From NCBI GenBank assembly GCA_022376515.1, contig WTXI01000071.1:105421-169420 (forward strand): a stretch of 64,000 nt of DNA, read 5' to 3'. The position numbers and the translations under genes were made by a program. Positions 32,236-43,875 of the stretch are shown piece by piece (position 1 is the first letter of the stretch; each line of letters begins with the position of its first letter). The notes under the pieces are model-generated. The model made no database searches and was not told the DNA's origin. It saw only the letters and a program-made list of their open reading frames with translations. Origin of the DNA: Lactifluus volemus. Taxonomy: Eukaryota > Basidiomycota > Agaricomycetes > Russulales > Russulaceae.

Positions 32236-35200
32236 TCAGTCTTCTGATAGATAGCGGTATTCGAATCGGAAGTCGCTCTTCTTGCGCTGGCACCATGAAC
32301 CCTCCCAGTCGAAGTAGACGTACACCCCCTGTTCGTACTCCTCCGTGATCGCCTGCGGCTCTGAGTGCCGTTGGAACCAGGTTAGGTACTTGACGTGGAA
32401 ACGCCAAGACTGCCTCTTCAGCTCCTTCGCCGCGAGGAACCTACATCGACGGTTCGCACTCGGCATCGAAATTAGCCGACAGAAGCAAGGAGGGCCACTC
32501 ACTGTTGGTACGTGCCCGGTAAGAAGTAGAAGACGTAGAAGAGCGTTTCGACATCGAGCTGCGCAAAGAGCCGCGGCGAGCTCAGAATCGGGTTCGTTGT
32601 TTGCGGGTAGTAGGTCGGTGCCTGATACGGATTGCGCGGCACGTAGTACTTGGGCCTATGTCGCCCCGGCGAGTCATTACATCATGCTCTGCGCACGCAT
32701 CGCGGAGGCAACTCACTTCTCTGTGTCCTGTGGCTGCGGCATGTTCGCATATCCACCGTCAAGCAACTTGTGCACCTGGTCCAAGTTCGTCATGCGGTGC
32801 ACCGCTGTTCGGGTGGGGGAGCAAACACGAGTATACAGTCAGTATGCTGGGCCTATTCCGGGTTACTCATCACGCGTGCTCACCTTTCTGCTTCACACTC
32901 TCGAAAGAGGCCACGAGGTCAGATAATGATCCCGGGAACATGTTGCGAGGGACCTGCTGCTGTTGCGGTGGCTGTTGTAACGCAGATGGTGGACGTTGCG
33001 CATCTAGCTTGACGCCTGGTGGGAATTGCGGTTGTTGTGCTTGTGCTTGTGCTTGTGCTTGTGCAGCAGGTGGCAACGGCGAAGAGGCAAATGGCTGCTG
33101 TTGTGGTTGTTGCGGCTGCGGCTGCAGAGGCGCGGGCGACTGTGCGGTCTCAAGCACTGAAGCGCTGGGTGCTCCTATTGGTGACACTACAGGTGCAGGT
33201 GCGTGCCACGCGCTGCTTGTCTGTCCATCTGTGGGTTCTGACGCCGCGGGCTGTTGTTCACGGTCATTAATCGTCCAGTTGCAGCTGCCCCGCACGCTCA
33301 ACTAACGTACCGGTGCAGATACCTCCTGTGATGGCTCGTGTACGCCTGTCCATCATACTTATTAGCATTTGTTCCAAAAATGGTAAAAAAAAAACAGGAG
33401 AGAGAACAAGTACTTGGCGAAAACACAGGACTCACCTGTCCCGAGCGGTGAAGGCGCAGATACGGACGTGGATGGCTCAGGATGTGATTCGGCCTCGGAC
33501 ACCAACGGTGAGCCAAATGAGCCATCAGGCTGCTGTGCAGACGCAGACGAGGACAGGAATGGGCTTGACGTTGAGATCTGTGTCAGACTTGGAGAGGAGG
33601 TTACTACGGTGATGGGATCCTGCAATGATGTAGTTGCTACTGGCTCGGGCTTTGGTGGCAGCGGCACAGGCGGCGGTGCTTGTACGGGCACTGGGGGGAC
33701 TACTTGTGTTGGTATCGATGGGGATGTTAACGCGTTGCTCTGCTGACTTGCCGATGGTGTCACTGCGGCAGCGGCGGCTGTTGCATACTTTAATGGCGGT
33801 CGTGGTTGTGAGGGCGGTAGACCCGCTTTGAGTATGCTCGACATGGGCTGTTGAGCGAAATTTGGATTTGGTGGTGGCTTCGGTGCTGGGCAGCGGCACA
33901 TTGTCAGTAGAGCGGTGGAGAAGATGCGGGTGGGAGGTGCACACCTTCGCTTGCTGTCGAATGCTCTACAAGGATGGCCAAGAAGATGAATGGAACCCAT
34001 AGACCACTCAAAGAAGCTACATACTGCGTAGTTGTAATGTTGCGCCTGCCTTCTTTAATATTGGACTGCTATCTTCGCGCTTACTGCTCGACATGCTTTC
34101 CTCGTCATGCTTCTTCGATGGCGTTCGAGGAGGTAGATCGGCTGTCGGGGCTGAGGGTTTTAGGAACACGCAAGATGTATGCAGGAAAACACACATTCAC
34201 TGGCATCGTCCGAGGCGTCACTATCATGTTCCTCCGTTATTAACCGACCGAACTTCTCTTCTTCCTCGTCGAGGTTGAGTTCATCGTACATGCCCTCGTC
34301 CTCATCGTAGTCGTCGTTCTTTTGCCCGAATCTCATCAGACTATATGGCATACAAGGTAAGCACGTAACGTACCGCATTATCCTCCACGAAGTAGTTTAC
34401 GTCGTCTTTCAATCCTTGCACTTGTTCTGTTGAAAGAGTACCATTGTCGAGCAGGCGGAGCATAATCTCTAAACGAGATATGTGCCACTTTCGCCGTTCA
34501 TTCAGTCGTTCGAGCTCCTCTAGCCGGTCCTGCGCAGAAGCGCCGACTTTGCCCTTCTTGCGGCCACCTTGCTGGAGTGTCTCGATTTCCGCTTCTGCTG
34601 TCTCGACCTGCAGTAAGAGTTCTTCCACGCATGTTTGTAGCCATTGTGTCTGTTCGAGCTTCTCCTGTGCCTTGGGATCGAGCTTGGCAGACTGAATGAG
34701 ACCCTCCTTGGAAAAGGCTTTGGTCTTCATTTCCTTCTCACAAGCTTTGAACTTTTCCATTTGCTATAAATATGGTAGCGTCAGTGGGAAAGGCGCGCAT
34801 GGCAAAGAAGGACGTCAACACCACACGCGACGCGCCGTTGCAAGGCTACCTCGCGGAACGGGTTATGAGGGTGACAGAAAGACCCAAGCACGCGACCAGA
34901 CCGCGTAATTGGAGAGTTGTAAAGGGAGAGTGTAAAAAGTACGCACCGTCTCGATCAGCCTCCGGTTCTCGAGCAGAGCAGTCTTATCCTTGATGTCATT
35001 GCTCGCTACCCATGTCTTGATCTGATCTCTGAGACGCTGTAGCTTCTTTATTTGCGTCTTGAGATCTGTTTCGAGCTTCTCTTTCTGAGTTTGATTGGTT
35101 GAAGCCTGCATCTTGTCGTATATGCTCTCGAAGAGCTCGACGCCTTCTGAGACCTTCTTTAATGTTCGATCGATTTCCGCTACGAAAGAGGGAGAATATA

Positions 35201-35263
35201 AGAAGTTCTATAAAACGCTAGGATAACAACCAAGTGCGTACTTTGTAGCTTTCTCGCTGCCAT
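32236..35263 (-). CDS. NOT3: CCR4-NOT complex subunit NOT3/NOT5
   Basis: This is a core subunit of the CCR4-NOT deadenylase and transcription-regulation complex. Eleven exons (35242-35263, 34947-35179, 34374-34763, 34201-34318, 34025-34150, 33436-33885, 33312-33346, 32884-33250, 32717-32804, 32503-32655, 32236-32440) close in frame at 728 residues. The N-terminal NOT3 coiled-coil starts MAARKLQ and includes [39 protein letters not shown] and [16 protein letters not shown]. An acidic segment ([20 protein letters not shown]) and PPRTPSKKH follow. The centre is Pro/Gln/Ser-rich with an AQAQAQAQ run. The C-terminal NOT2/3/5 domain has [32 protein letters not shown] and [19 protein letters not shown]. 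The exon junction near 33.9-34.0 kb is the least certain, because alternative splice sites exist there. Confidence 0.93.
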
Positions 35264-35587
35264 GGTCGTTAGAGCTCAAGCTAATAAAGGTTGACTTGGG
35301 ACTGAGAAGACGGTTTCGGGGGGTACAATGATGATGTAATCAAATGGGGTAATGAACCCTCTGTCACCCTAATAGTCACGTTTACATGTCAGAACAAAGG
35401 TGAATAAGACAAGAGAAAAAGACAATAAAAGGAGTCCAGAGTGGGAAGCGTGAGAAAGTTTTTGCCAGTGCCTCACTTCCTCGCTCGTAAATCTCGAATC
35501 TAATTCGTTGTCGACCTCGACCTCGACTCACTCGCGGCTGGTCTGCTCTTTACTTGACGTCCACCACTACACAATTTTCTTCTTCCC
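35264..35587. promoter_or_regulatory. divergent promoter region of NOT3 and the Bem1-like gene
   Basis: The two start codons are 324 bp apart and face away from each other. No TATA box is obvious. A CTCGACCTCGACTC stretch lies near 35513 and a pyrimidine-rich tract precedes the forward ATG. Confidence 0.5.
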
Positions 35588-37640
35588 ATGGCTATGAAGG
35601 CTCTCAGGAAGTCCCTCAACAAAGACCCTCATCAGCCGTACATTTCGACACCCTTACCCCCCGTATCAAGACCCTCCCTCGGTTCTTCCCCTCCTCAAAA
35701 AGTCATCCGCGCAACCAGTTCTTATCGTTCCCCTACACCCCAGCAACTCTCTTTTCAGCAAGGCGATTTCTTCCATGTCATCCGTGAGGTCAATGAAGGT
35801 GGCTCTTGGTTCGAGGCACATAACCCGATGACCGGAGCGCGCGGGCTTGTACCAAAGTCCATGTTCGAGTCTTTCCACAAAGGGGCCGCCCCGTGAGTAA
35901 TTGCGTCGCTTACCGTGCGCCACTCTTCACACTTGGTTACACATCAGCTCCAGGATGTCTCAGTTCTCGTTGACGAGTACCATCAAGTCGCCTTCGACAC
36001 AACCCCCATCATCCTCGGTCCCAAGGACGCAGGCATTCTACGCAGTTGTCCTCCACGACTTTGTTGCAGAACGTCCCGATGAGCTCGATGCTAAAGCTGG
36101 TGACTCGATATCAGTTGTTGCCCAATCGAATCGTGAATGGTTTGTTGCAAAGTCGATCGGCCGTCTGGGCAAGCCAGGTCTTATACCTGTCTCCTTTGTC
36201 GAGGTTCGTGATCCTGCCACGGGCAATCCTATCCTTGACATAGGCGCCCTCATGGACAACGGCACCCTCCCCCGCGTCGAGGATTGGAAGAAACAGATGC
36301 TCAACTATAAAGCGAATAGCATCGCCCTCGGCGTCCTTGACGAGTCAACACAACCTCCCGTGACCGGAACGGCGACTACAAATCCCCCATCGGCTGATCC
36401 GGCAGCATCAGCACGAGTGCCATCTACTGTCCCGTATGACGATCCGCAGTCACTAGACAGGCCCCAAACCCCACCTCTCCTTCCCGACGGTCTTCTTCTC
36501 TCTGCAGGCGTCGTATCCTTCCACTTTGAGATGGACGAGTATTGGTTCCGTGTGCATGCCTTGTATCAACCATTCGACCCGTCCGGTTCCTCAAAGCTGC
36601 CATCCTCTCGAAACCTCGTGTTATACCGCGCGTACAACGATTTTTTCGACTATCAAACCGCTCTGCTGGATACGTTCCCACGTGAAGCCGGACGTGAGAG
36701 CAAGTACCCCCGGATAATTCCCTTCATGCCTGGCCCAGCCGACGATGTAGACGACGTCCTCACTGCTACACGACAAGGGGAGCTCGATGACTATTTGCAA
36801 CATCTCTGCCGTCTGAACCGCACGACTGCACGCTACATCCTAGAACACCATTTGACGCGAGAATTCCTTTCGCTGAAACCTGGCGACGTTGAAAGGGATG
36901 CAGAGCCGCAGTACGACTGCATGGCTGAAGTGGGGTGGTACGATCCCTCAGAAGATCCCGAGCCTGTTCCTACGATGGATCCTCCATCCCCCATTGATGA
37001 TGTAGTGCGCAAGCTCCAGCAGGCTAGCATCAAACCAACTGCTGGGCGTCACTCGGATAGCGAAGGCTCAGATTATGGCGATGATCCCAATTCCGCCGCC
37101 TATCCCTCGAAATCTACTAGCTACTCGCAACGGCAACAATCACATCACTCTGCCTCCAAATCCAAACTTCACTCAACTGGGCAGGTCCCACGAGGCCATT
37201 CCCGAAACGGAAACGGGCACAGTATTTCTGCTACCGATGGGGTCTTGCGGGATAGTGCGTATTCGCGCTCTTCCGCGTCGAGCTCATCCCGCCGGCATGA
37301 GTCGGGATCCGCCGTGCGGTCATCAGCTGCAGGATCTACTCGGAGCGGTGGGGCCCACGCGGGGGCCCCAGCAATTTCGGCGAGCAATCCTCAGACGGCA
37401 TACATCAAGATCAAGATACATGACAGGGCACAGGACGACCTGATCGCGATCCGTGTACACCCACGGGTGACGCACGGACAGCTACTTGACAAGGTGCAGC
37501 AGCGGCTAGGCGGACAGGTCGCGCGACTCTCATATCGTGAGACTGGCGAAGACGGTGAGGATTACGTGCCTTTGCAGCAGGACGATGACGTGCTGTGGTG
37601 GATTGGAAGCACAGACAAACATGTCTTGTACGCAGACTAA
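35588..37640 (+). CDS. Bem1/Scd2-type polarity scaffold (SH3-SH3-PX-PB1)
   Basis: This scaffold links Cdc42, its exchange factor and PAK kinases at growth sites. Exons 35588-35892 and 35954-37640 give 663 residues. SH3 domain 1 spans about 38-98 (LSFQQGDFFHVI, GARGLVPKSMFE). SH3 domain 2 spans about 130-190 (FYAVVLHDFVAERPDELDAK, GKPGLIPVSFVEV). The PX domain spans about 286-414 (EYWFRVHALYQ, LYRAYNDFFDYQTALLDTFP, PRIIPFMPGP). A Ser-rich linker follows, and a PB1 domain closes the protein at about 584-663 (IKIKIHDRAQDDLIAIRVHP, DDDVLWWIG). Domain order and length match the fungal family fully. The 61 nt intron falls just after SH3-1. Confidence 0.93.
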
Positions 37641-40600
37641 GGTGGCACGTTATTTCTTCTGCCTCTATTTTCCTCGTGAGCCCATCTGTCCTTCATATGG
37701 CTTTATTTTCTATTTTTTTTTTCTTATCGGCATTGATCATTTTACGCGCGGCCTTATCCCTTCGCGGACGATCTCTTTCCTTTCTATGGCTCACCATTTC
37801 TTACCATGTGTTCTCGCGCTGCCTCCATCTTCGTTCCTGTGCGCGCTTCCCCACCCCCTCCTTTTTTGGTTTTGTTTTCCTTTTTTTTTTTTCTTCCTCC
37901 GTACGTACTATCACACCCTACTTTCATATCGTTATTCACCAGTTTGTAAGCGTTGGCGTGCCGCGGTGGTGCAGCAGCCAGCAGCAGCAGGGGGGCTCCA
38001 TGTTACAAAACGTGTAATCTGCGGAAGGGAAAAAAGATATATGTAATAGAGTGTGCGAACGTAACGATAGTAACGAATACATATCTCGGTTATGAGGACA
38101 ACTTACTGTGCAAAGTTCACTCGATCATACCGCGGGGGTGAGGGGTAAGAAAGCGCTGCTGCGGAAAACGGGTTCCGAGAGAAAACTCATTCCATTCCAT
38201 TATCGCAGCGATCACTGCGTCGTTTGCCGTCCATTCTCCCATCAAACTAGAGCTGTTCCCCCAACTCCGCACAAAATATGATCCTATACGTAGGACATTT
38301 TTTATTTTCAGTTGTATTTGCCGTACCGACGATCGGAATGGGCCGAAATCATTTACTTAACAGGTCTCAGGGGACGCCGCCAAATTTAAATTTTGATTCC
38401 AACTCGACGCAAATGCCGGGATGATGCCTATCAACTCGACCCCGCCGACTGCATTTACGTTTTTTCGCCGACCACGGTTTTACTGTATCGAGCTGACCCT
38501 GACACCCCTTGACAAGCGTTCCTGTATGGTTACGATCATCCGACTGGTGTAACTTAACCCGGTGTTAGACCCTTGGGAAGTAAAGCGTACTGTAGGCGAG
38601 CTTGCTTTCGCGTTACCATATCTGGATTGAAAGGGATGGTCTCGGTATCTTTACGTGATTCCTGAAGGTACGTGCTCGTATAATAAAACCTTCCATTCAC
38701 CGCGCGGCGGCCATCCATAAATTGCTGTAATTGTTTTTTTGAATGCTAGGTACAACCTTGAACGAGGACGTCGGAGTCAGAAAATGTCAGCTGTCACGTC
38801 AATGAGTGGTGGTGGCCACATCCGGGTATTTTATCAATTACGTTGATGCTTTACGAGCACAAGTCATAATTGCACCCATAACTAGGGGAAAGTGCGGCCC
38901 CGCGTCGCACCATGAGGCCTGAGGTAACGTACGGATCCCTTCGATTTTTTTTGTAGCGTAAGCGAGCTTCGCAGAAGGAAGGGAACAGCCGCACTCGCCC
39001 CTATTATGTACAGCATATACTATGAAGCATAGAGCCGCTGAGGATCCGAGGTTGGGAGGTCTTTTGAGAAGAAAAAGTTCAGGCCAGTGGTATAGCCCAA
39101 AAAGTCGTTGGGGGTCCGGTTATAAACAGTGGATGCGTCCTTAATTGACAGCACAGTAACCCGTCGCCACCGAGTCGGGACGCGTCACACGACTGGCAAT
39201 TTGCCTCGAACAAACTCTCTTGGTCCTTGCTTCCCCCCCGTCCACTTTGGATTGGCTTGTGCCAGAATAAGCGCCATCTCCACGAAGCGCGGCACTACCG
39301 CGGCCCAATAGCGAGATGGGGGATAGCTAACAAAGGGAGAACCATTAGTAGTAACTTTGACTTTTTTTTTTGTTCAAGTTGCGTGCGCCAGGTGGTGTTT
39401 ATGGGAGTGACAAATGGAACTCACAGCATGGTGCATAATGCATGATGTCTTGGCCCCCGCACGGGCTATGCATAATGGAGATTGGGCCTTCAACACAGCA
39501 AGCTATTATGGATGTTCTTCTGGACATCAAAAAGTCAACTAGCAACTGACTCGAACTTCCCTTCAAAGAGATGCCTGTCACGAACATGTCACAGTTTGTG
39601 AATTTACCTGTCACGTGTCGGTCACCATGGCAAAGCCCTGAGAGCATATCTTTTGCTGTGCTTGTAGTCATTGATATTCATCATTCCATACGTGCCCAAA
39701 GTAAGTTAAGCCATGCAGGCGTAGTTCCTCTAAAGCAAAGTATGAACTGCTATTGCCGCAATTACTCCGATTCTCTCCGAATCAAGAACAGTTGTCATCG
39801 CTACTAGGTCAGGCCGGTCAGGGCTCACACGGGATCCCATGACCACGATCACGCGAAAGGCCGGACTGCTGTGCCAGGCCAGGTGGACACCACACCATTT
39901 TCCTTCTCATCATCCAACGTCAAGTCCAACCCTGGGCGTGCACGTCCACATTCTGATGTATCCCTGCCGGTTGCTTTCCGGGATTTCCGAAAGGTCTTGA
40001 TATGCATACATACAACGTATGTATTTTCCGATGCGATGCATAGATTGTATGCATTCTTATTGTACTGTGCCCCAGTGGAGGGAAGCGCTGCTCTATCATC
40101 GAATACTGGTCGAATATCAAATCATGCCCTGCGCTATCCTGGAGGATGTCTGTGTAGCATAGGCACATGCTAGGTCATGGGTTGCCAGTGCATTTTCGTG
40201 TACTTCAAGTGTTATCCATCTACTCTTCTCGGGTCTCGTCATCAATAGCCTATGCCTTGTACGCCAAACGGCTTCGGAGAGCAAGAGATCAATGGCACTC
40301 CCTGGTGAGGTCACATCGATGATTTCAGTGCCTTTAAACTTGAGGATGGCCCTTTCATATCGCACTCCTGATTGATTCGGAAATGTGGTCCATATACGCG
40401 CACACACCCCACTTGCGTCTCCAGCTTCGCACTCACAAGCTGCTAACGAGATAAAACGGAGTCGAACCGGAACGGTGCAATCCTATGCGCGTGGTGCTCG
40501 ATTGCAAGACCTACCTAGTAACTTGAATCAGGCTAACTACAGCACTTTCCCCATGAGCACAACATGTTTTGTACTCCTTCTTTCCGTCACCTCCCTTTAC

Positions 40601-40726
40601 CTAATCCACGTGCCAGCAGTTCTCGATCCTTCCACCGAAGTGGAATGAGACTTACCATATGCGTAATCGGTTCGTCACGTGTCTTTATTTAATTTAGTCA
40701 CCCCCGAACATAGCGCGACGTCAAGA
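37641..40726. other. 3.1 kb without a supported gene
   Basis: The first 300 bp are pyrimidine-rich 3' UTR of the Bem1-like gene (T-runs at 37714 and 37880). Beyond that only short frames are seen on either strand, without family resemblance. A TTTATTTAATTT stretch at 40684 may serve as the promoter element of the next gene. Confidence 0.4.
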
Positions 40727-42203
40727 ATGGTCTTTTGCTCTACTCTTCATACTTTGGCCGCCGTGCTATATCTTCCTATCTTGGCGCACAGTGCTCCTGC
40801 ACTGTGGTCGCAGTTTACGCTCCCTCCGCCGTTGAGTGCTGAGAAACTGAGCCTCGTCCGAGCTAATGCGATCAATATCTCGACTCATAGGTCTGTCTAC
40901 GTATCATCAACCTCCCTAAACCCTTTCGCAATGGCAGGTACTGACGAACGACACACAGTTGGGAGATTGGTACCCTCGCAGAGGCGCTCACGGAGCTCGA
41001 ATGGCCATGGCTCGGCGTCTTCGCTTCCGGATCCATCCCACCACCCCAGTCCTTAGCAGAGGGTGTCGCAGCAGATGTACTCTGTATTGCCGATGAGTGC
41101 GTGTTGTTTCCCTTTCTGATTTTCCCATGGGTTAGGGTGAAGGGTCCCTGCTGATGCCAATGACTGGGGGTTGCATACAGCGTCGTTGCACAGAAACCAC
41201 CTGATTTTCTCCCTCTCATCAATGGCGACGGTGCAGTGGGTGATCCCGCTAGTGAGCGCCGTTCTTTCATCGTCGCTCACTTTCTGTCGCTGACATTGCG
41301 TATGTTTTGCTTCCGTTCGCGCATGTACAGGCATTGGAAATTCGGTCCTGCTACGTAATTGGACGATACAAAACCAGCAAGACACACGCTTCGCCACGGC
41401 AGCTTCTCAGCAACTAGATTATTTATTGCACGTGGCGCCGCGGGCGCCAAACGGGGTCATCTCGCAACGCGAGAGCCAGGTGCAACTCTGGTCGGACTTT
41501 ATATACATGGCGCCACCTTTTATAGCGTACTATGGTGCGCTGCAGGGTGGGCTCATGGGTCATGCTCTACTTCGGACGGCACATGAGCAGGTGAGGTTGT
41601 ATCGAGACGTATTGTTCGATGCAGATGTCGGGCTTTGGCGCCACATTGCCCTGGGGAATGGAACCGATCCAACACATTGGGCCACGGGCAACGCATGGGC
41701 AGCGGCAGGTGCTCTTCGAGTGTGGGCGACAATCGAGCAGTCTTGCGTTGCGGACATGACTCTGCAACAGGGTCATCTGATCGAGTGGGTGCGGGAGACG
41801 TTGGATGGCGTGTGGCAGTTCCAGGTGTGCTCCTTCTTTGTTCTTACTCGTAGAGAAGGAGAAAAAAACTGAAACATCCTTTCTGTACTTTCAGCAAGCG
41901 AATGGGACACTCTTGAACTACATAGACCAGCCAGGCTCATTCGCTGATACGTCCTCGACTGCGCTCCTGGCCGCGTCGACGTTCCGCTATGCGAGCATCA
42001 CAGGAGACGACACGTACATCCCTGCAGCGATTCGTGCGCTGGAGCTGATCCGATGCAGTATCGATGATCAAGGATGGTTGGGTGGCACGGTTGACCCTGA
42101 GACATTCTCATCGCCCAGCCCACCAGGGCAGCATAGTCCCGAAGGCCAGTCATTCGTGCTCCTGCTCGAGGCAGCAGTGTCAGCCTGGTGCTCATCTGAT
42201 TGA
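40727..42203 (+). CDS. secreted GH88/GH105-like six-hairpin glycosidase, copy 2
   Basis: This is a paralogue of the gene at 2885-4489 with the same inferred activity on unsaturated uronic acid ends. Exons 40727-40890, 40959-41096, 41181-41251, 41331-41824 and 41895-42203 give 391 residues. The signal peptide ends near HSAPA. Conserved blocks are SWEIGTLAEALTELEWP, SDFIYMAPPFIAYYGAL, HWATGNAWAAAGALRV and HSPEGQSFVLLLEAA. The fourth exon (494 nt) corresponds to three exons of copy 1 (497 nt together), so two introns differ between the genes. Asn-Gly-Trp of copy 1 is Asn-Ala-Trp here, a change in a conserved GH105 block. The ends of the two genes differ (AWCSSD here). Confidence 0.82.
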
Positions 42204-42624
42204 ACAAAGTCGGGACAATTCTATTGCTTTTGTATATCCTTGGCCCAAATTTGAGTTAAGAGTGCTGTGACTTTGAGGTGGTATCGCAACGTCTTAGCAT
42301 CAGCAAAAATGTGTGACTAGTTATTAGTGAGGCGTAGTGCTAGTGAGACCCGTGAGGGCTTACTAGGCTTATTGGACACCGCCATTCAAAACGAGCGAAA
42401 ATCACATTTGACACATTCTCTAATATACGCCAAAGTGTTACTTATCACAATGTCCAACCAACCTCCCGCCTCCAATTCTCGCATCAACCTCTTAAACACA
42501 AACACGAACCTTCTACATTACTACCTTTTGTAGCGCGTCGCAACTTTTATTTAAGGGTGCAGCTGATGCTCACATCAACCAAAAATGCTGCCATCGCAAG
42601 GAAAAGCTCTTACCTTGATTCACC
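42204..42624. other. convergent intergenic region
   Basis: No gene is seen. The first about 60 bp, directly after the glycosidase stop codon, recur at 63270-63345. Confidence 0.5.
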
Positions 42625-43806
42625 TCAGACCGGTGAGGAGGAACTGCTGGGGGTCGAGACAGGCGTTCCAGAACTGCCATTTGTCGGGGAAGCGCTGGGG
42701 GTCGAAGCAGGCATTGCGGGACAGCCATCTGTCGGGTAACCGCTGGGGGTCGAAGTAGGCATTGCCGAACCGCTATCGGTGGGGGAACCGCTGGGAGTAG
42801 AAACAGGCGTTGTGGAACCGCCATCTGTCGGGGAGCCGCTGGGGGTCGAAGTAGTCGTTGCGGAACCGCCATCGGTGGGGGAACCGCTGGAAGTCCAAAC
42901 AGGCGTTGTGGAACCGCTGAGGGTCGAAGCAGGCATTGCGGAACCGCCATCTGTCGGGGAACTGCTGGGTGTCATAGCAGGCATTGTAGAACCGCCATCT
43001 GTCGGGGAACTGCTGGGGGTCATAGCAGGCATTGTGGAACCGCCATCTGTCGGGGAGCCGCTGGGGGTCATAGCAGGCATTGCGGAACCGCCATCGGTGG
43101 GGGAACCGCTGGAGGTAGAAACAGGCGTTGTGGAACCGGCATCTGTCGGGGAGCCGCTGGGGGTCGAAGCAGGCATTGCGGAACCGGCATCTGTCGGGGA
43201 ACCGCTGGGGGTCGAAGCCGTCATTGAGGAACCGCCATCGGTGGGAGAACCGCTGGGAGTCGAAACAGGCGTTGCGGAACTGCTGAGGGTCGAAACAGGT
43301 GTTGTGGAACCGTCATTGGTCGGGGAGCCGCTGGGGGTCATAGCAGGCATTGCAGAACCACCATCTGTCGGGGAACCGCTGGGGGTCGAAGCAGTCATTG
43401 AGGAACCGCCATCGGTGGGGGAACCGCTGGGAGTCGAAACAGGCGTTGCGGAACCGCTGAGGGTCGAAACAGGTGTTGTGGAACCGTCATTGGTCGGGGA
43501 GCCGCTGGGGGTCGAAGCAAGCATTGCGGAACCGCCATCAGTGGGGGAACCGCTGGGAGTCAAAGCAGGCGTTGCGGAACCGTCATTGGTCGGGGAACTG
43601 CTGAGGGTCGAAACAGGTGTTGCGGAACCACCATTGGTCGGGGAACCGCTGGGGGTCGGTGTGACAGTGACGGTCTGAGTCACCGTGACAGTTTGGGGCT
43701 TGTGGTGATGATGATGATGCCTACGGTCCACGTCGCGTTTGTATGCGGCGCCTTGCACAGCAAGTGCCAGAGAGGAAAATACGAAGAAAATGAGAGTTGC
43801 TTTCAT
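42625..43806 (-). CDS. secreted Ser/Thr/Pro-rich repeat (mucin-like) protein
   Basis: This single-exon gene codes for 393 residues. The signal peptide is MKATLIFFVFSSLALAVQG, followed by a KR site, a HHHHHH run at about residues 30-35 and a Thr/Val segment (TVTVTQTVTVTPTP). The rest is about 22 tandem units with consensus TPSGSPTDGGSAMPAS. Nineteen units have 16 residues (48 nt) and three have 10 (for example TLSGSATPVS). The composition predicts dense O-glycosylation and a cell-wall or surface role. There is no C-terminal hydrophobic GPI signal, so the protein is probably released or held by the wall. The inner ATG is chosen because it starts the signal peptide; upstream in-frame codons to 43878 give no ATG. 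Confidence 0.82.
   Translation of the reverse strand: MKATLIFFVFSSLALAVQGAAYKRDVDRRHHHHHHKPQTVTVTQTVTVTPTPSGSPTNGGSATPVSTLSSSPTNDGSATPALTPSGSPTDGGSAMLASTPSGSPTNDGSTTPVSTLSGSATPVSTPSGSPTDGGSSMTASTPSGSPTDGGSAMPAMTPSGSPTNDGSTTPVSTLSSSATPVSTPSGSPTDGGSSMTASTPSGSPTDAGSAMPASTPSGSPTDAGSTTPVSTSSGSPTDGGSAMPAMTPSGSPTDGGSTMPAMTPSSSPTDGGSTMPAMTPSSSPTDGGSAMPASTLSGSTTPVWTSSGSPTDGGSATTTSTPSGSPTDGGSTTPVSTPSGSPTDSGSAMPTSTPSGYPTDGCPAMPASTPSASPTNGSSGTPVSTPSSSSSPV
42640..43665 (-). repeat. coding minisatellite, 48 nt unit, about 22 copies
   Basis: Units of 48 nt with three 30 nt deletions form an uninterrupted coding tandem array. On the forward strand the words GGGGAACCGCTGGGGGTCGA and variants recur. Since 48 and 30 are multiples of three, all six frames are constrained and an antisense frame is open through the array. 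Confidence 0.9.
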
Positions 43807-43868
43807 TGTGAGCTGTTGTGGAACTTGTGGTTTTTGGTATTGCTTTCCCTTAGGCTGTTGGCCCTGCC

Positions 43869-43875
43869 TTTTATA
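43869..43875 (-). promoter_or_regulatory. TATA box of the repeat protein gene
   Basis: TATAAAA on the reverse strand lies 63 bp upstream of the ATG at 43806. Confidence 0.6.

Noticed and set aside
32650..33305. Forward frames rich in Cys/Gly/Ala opposite NOT3
   Set aside because: They are shadows of the Gln/Ala/Pro-rich coding exons of NOT3 on the reverse strand.
34105..34278. Forward frame opposite the NOT3 acidic segment
   Set aside because: It is an antisense shadow of exons that carry the conserved [17 protein letters not shown] segment.
37641..38017. Forward frames rich in Phe and Leu after the Bem1-like gene
   Set aside because: They are translated from the pyrimidine-rich 3' UTR and have no start or domain.
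42779..43678. 299-codon forward open frame opposite the repeat protein gene
   Set aside because: It exists only because the 48 nt repeat keeps all frames open; it has no ATG, no signal peptide and no natural ends.
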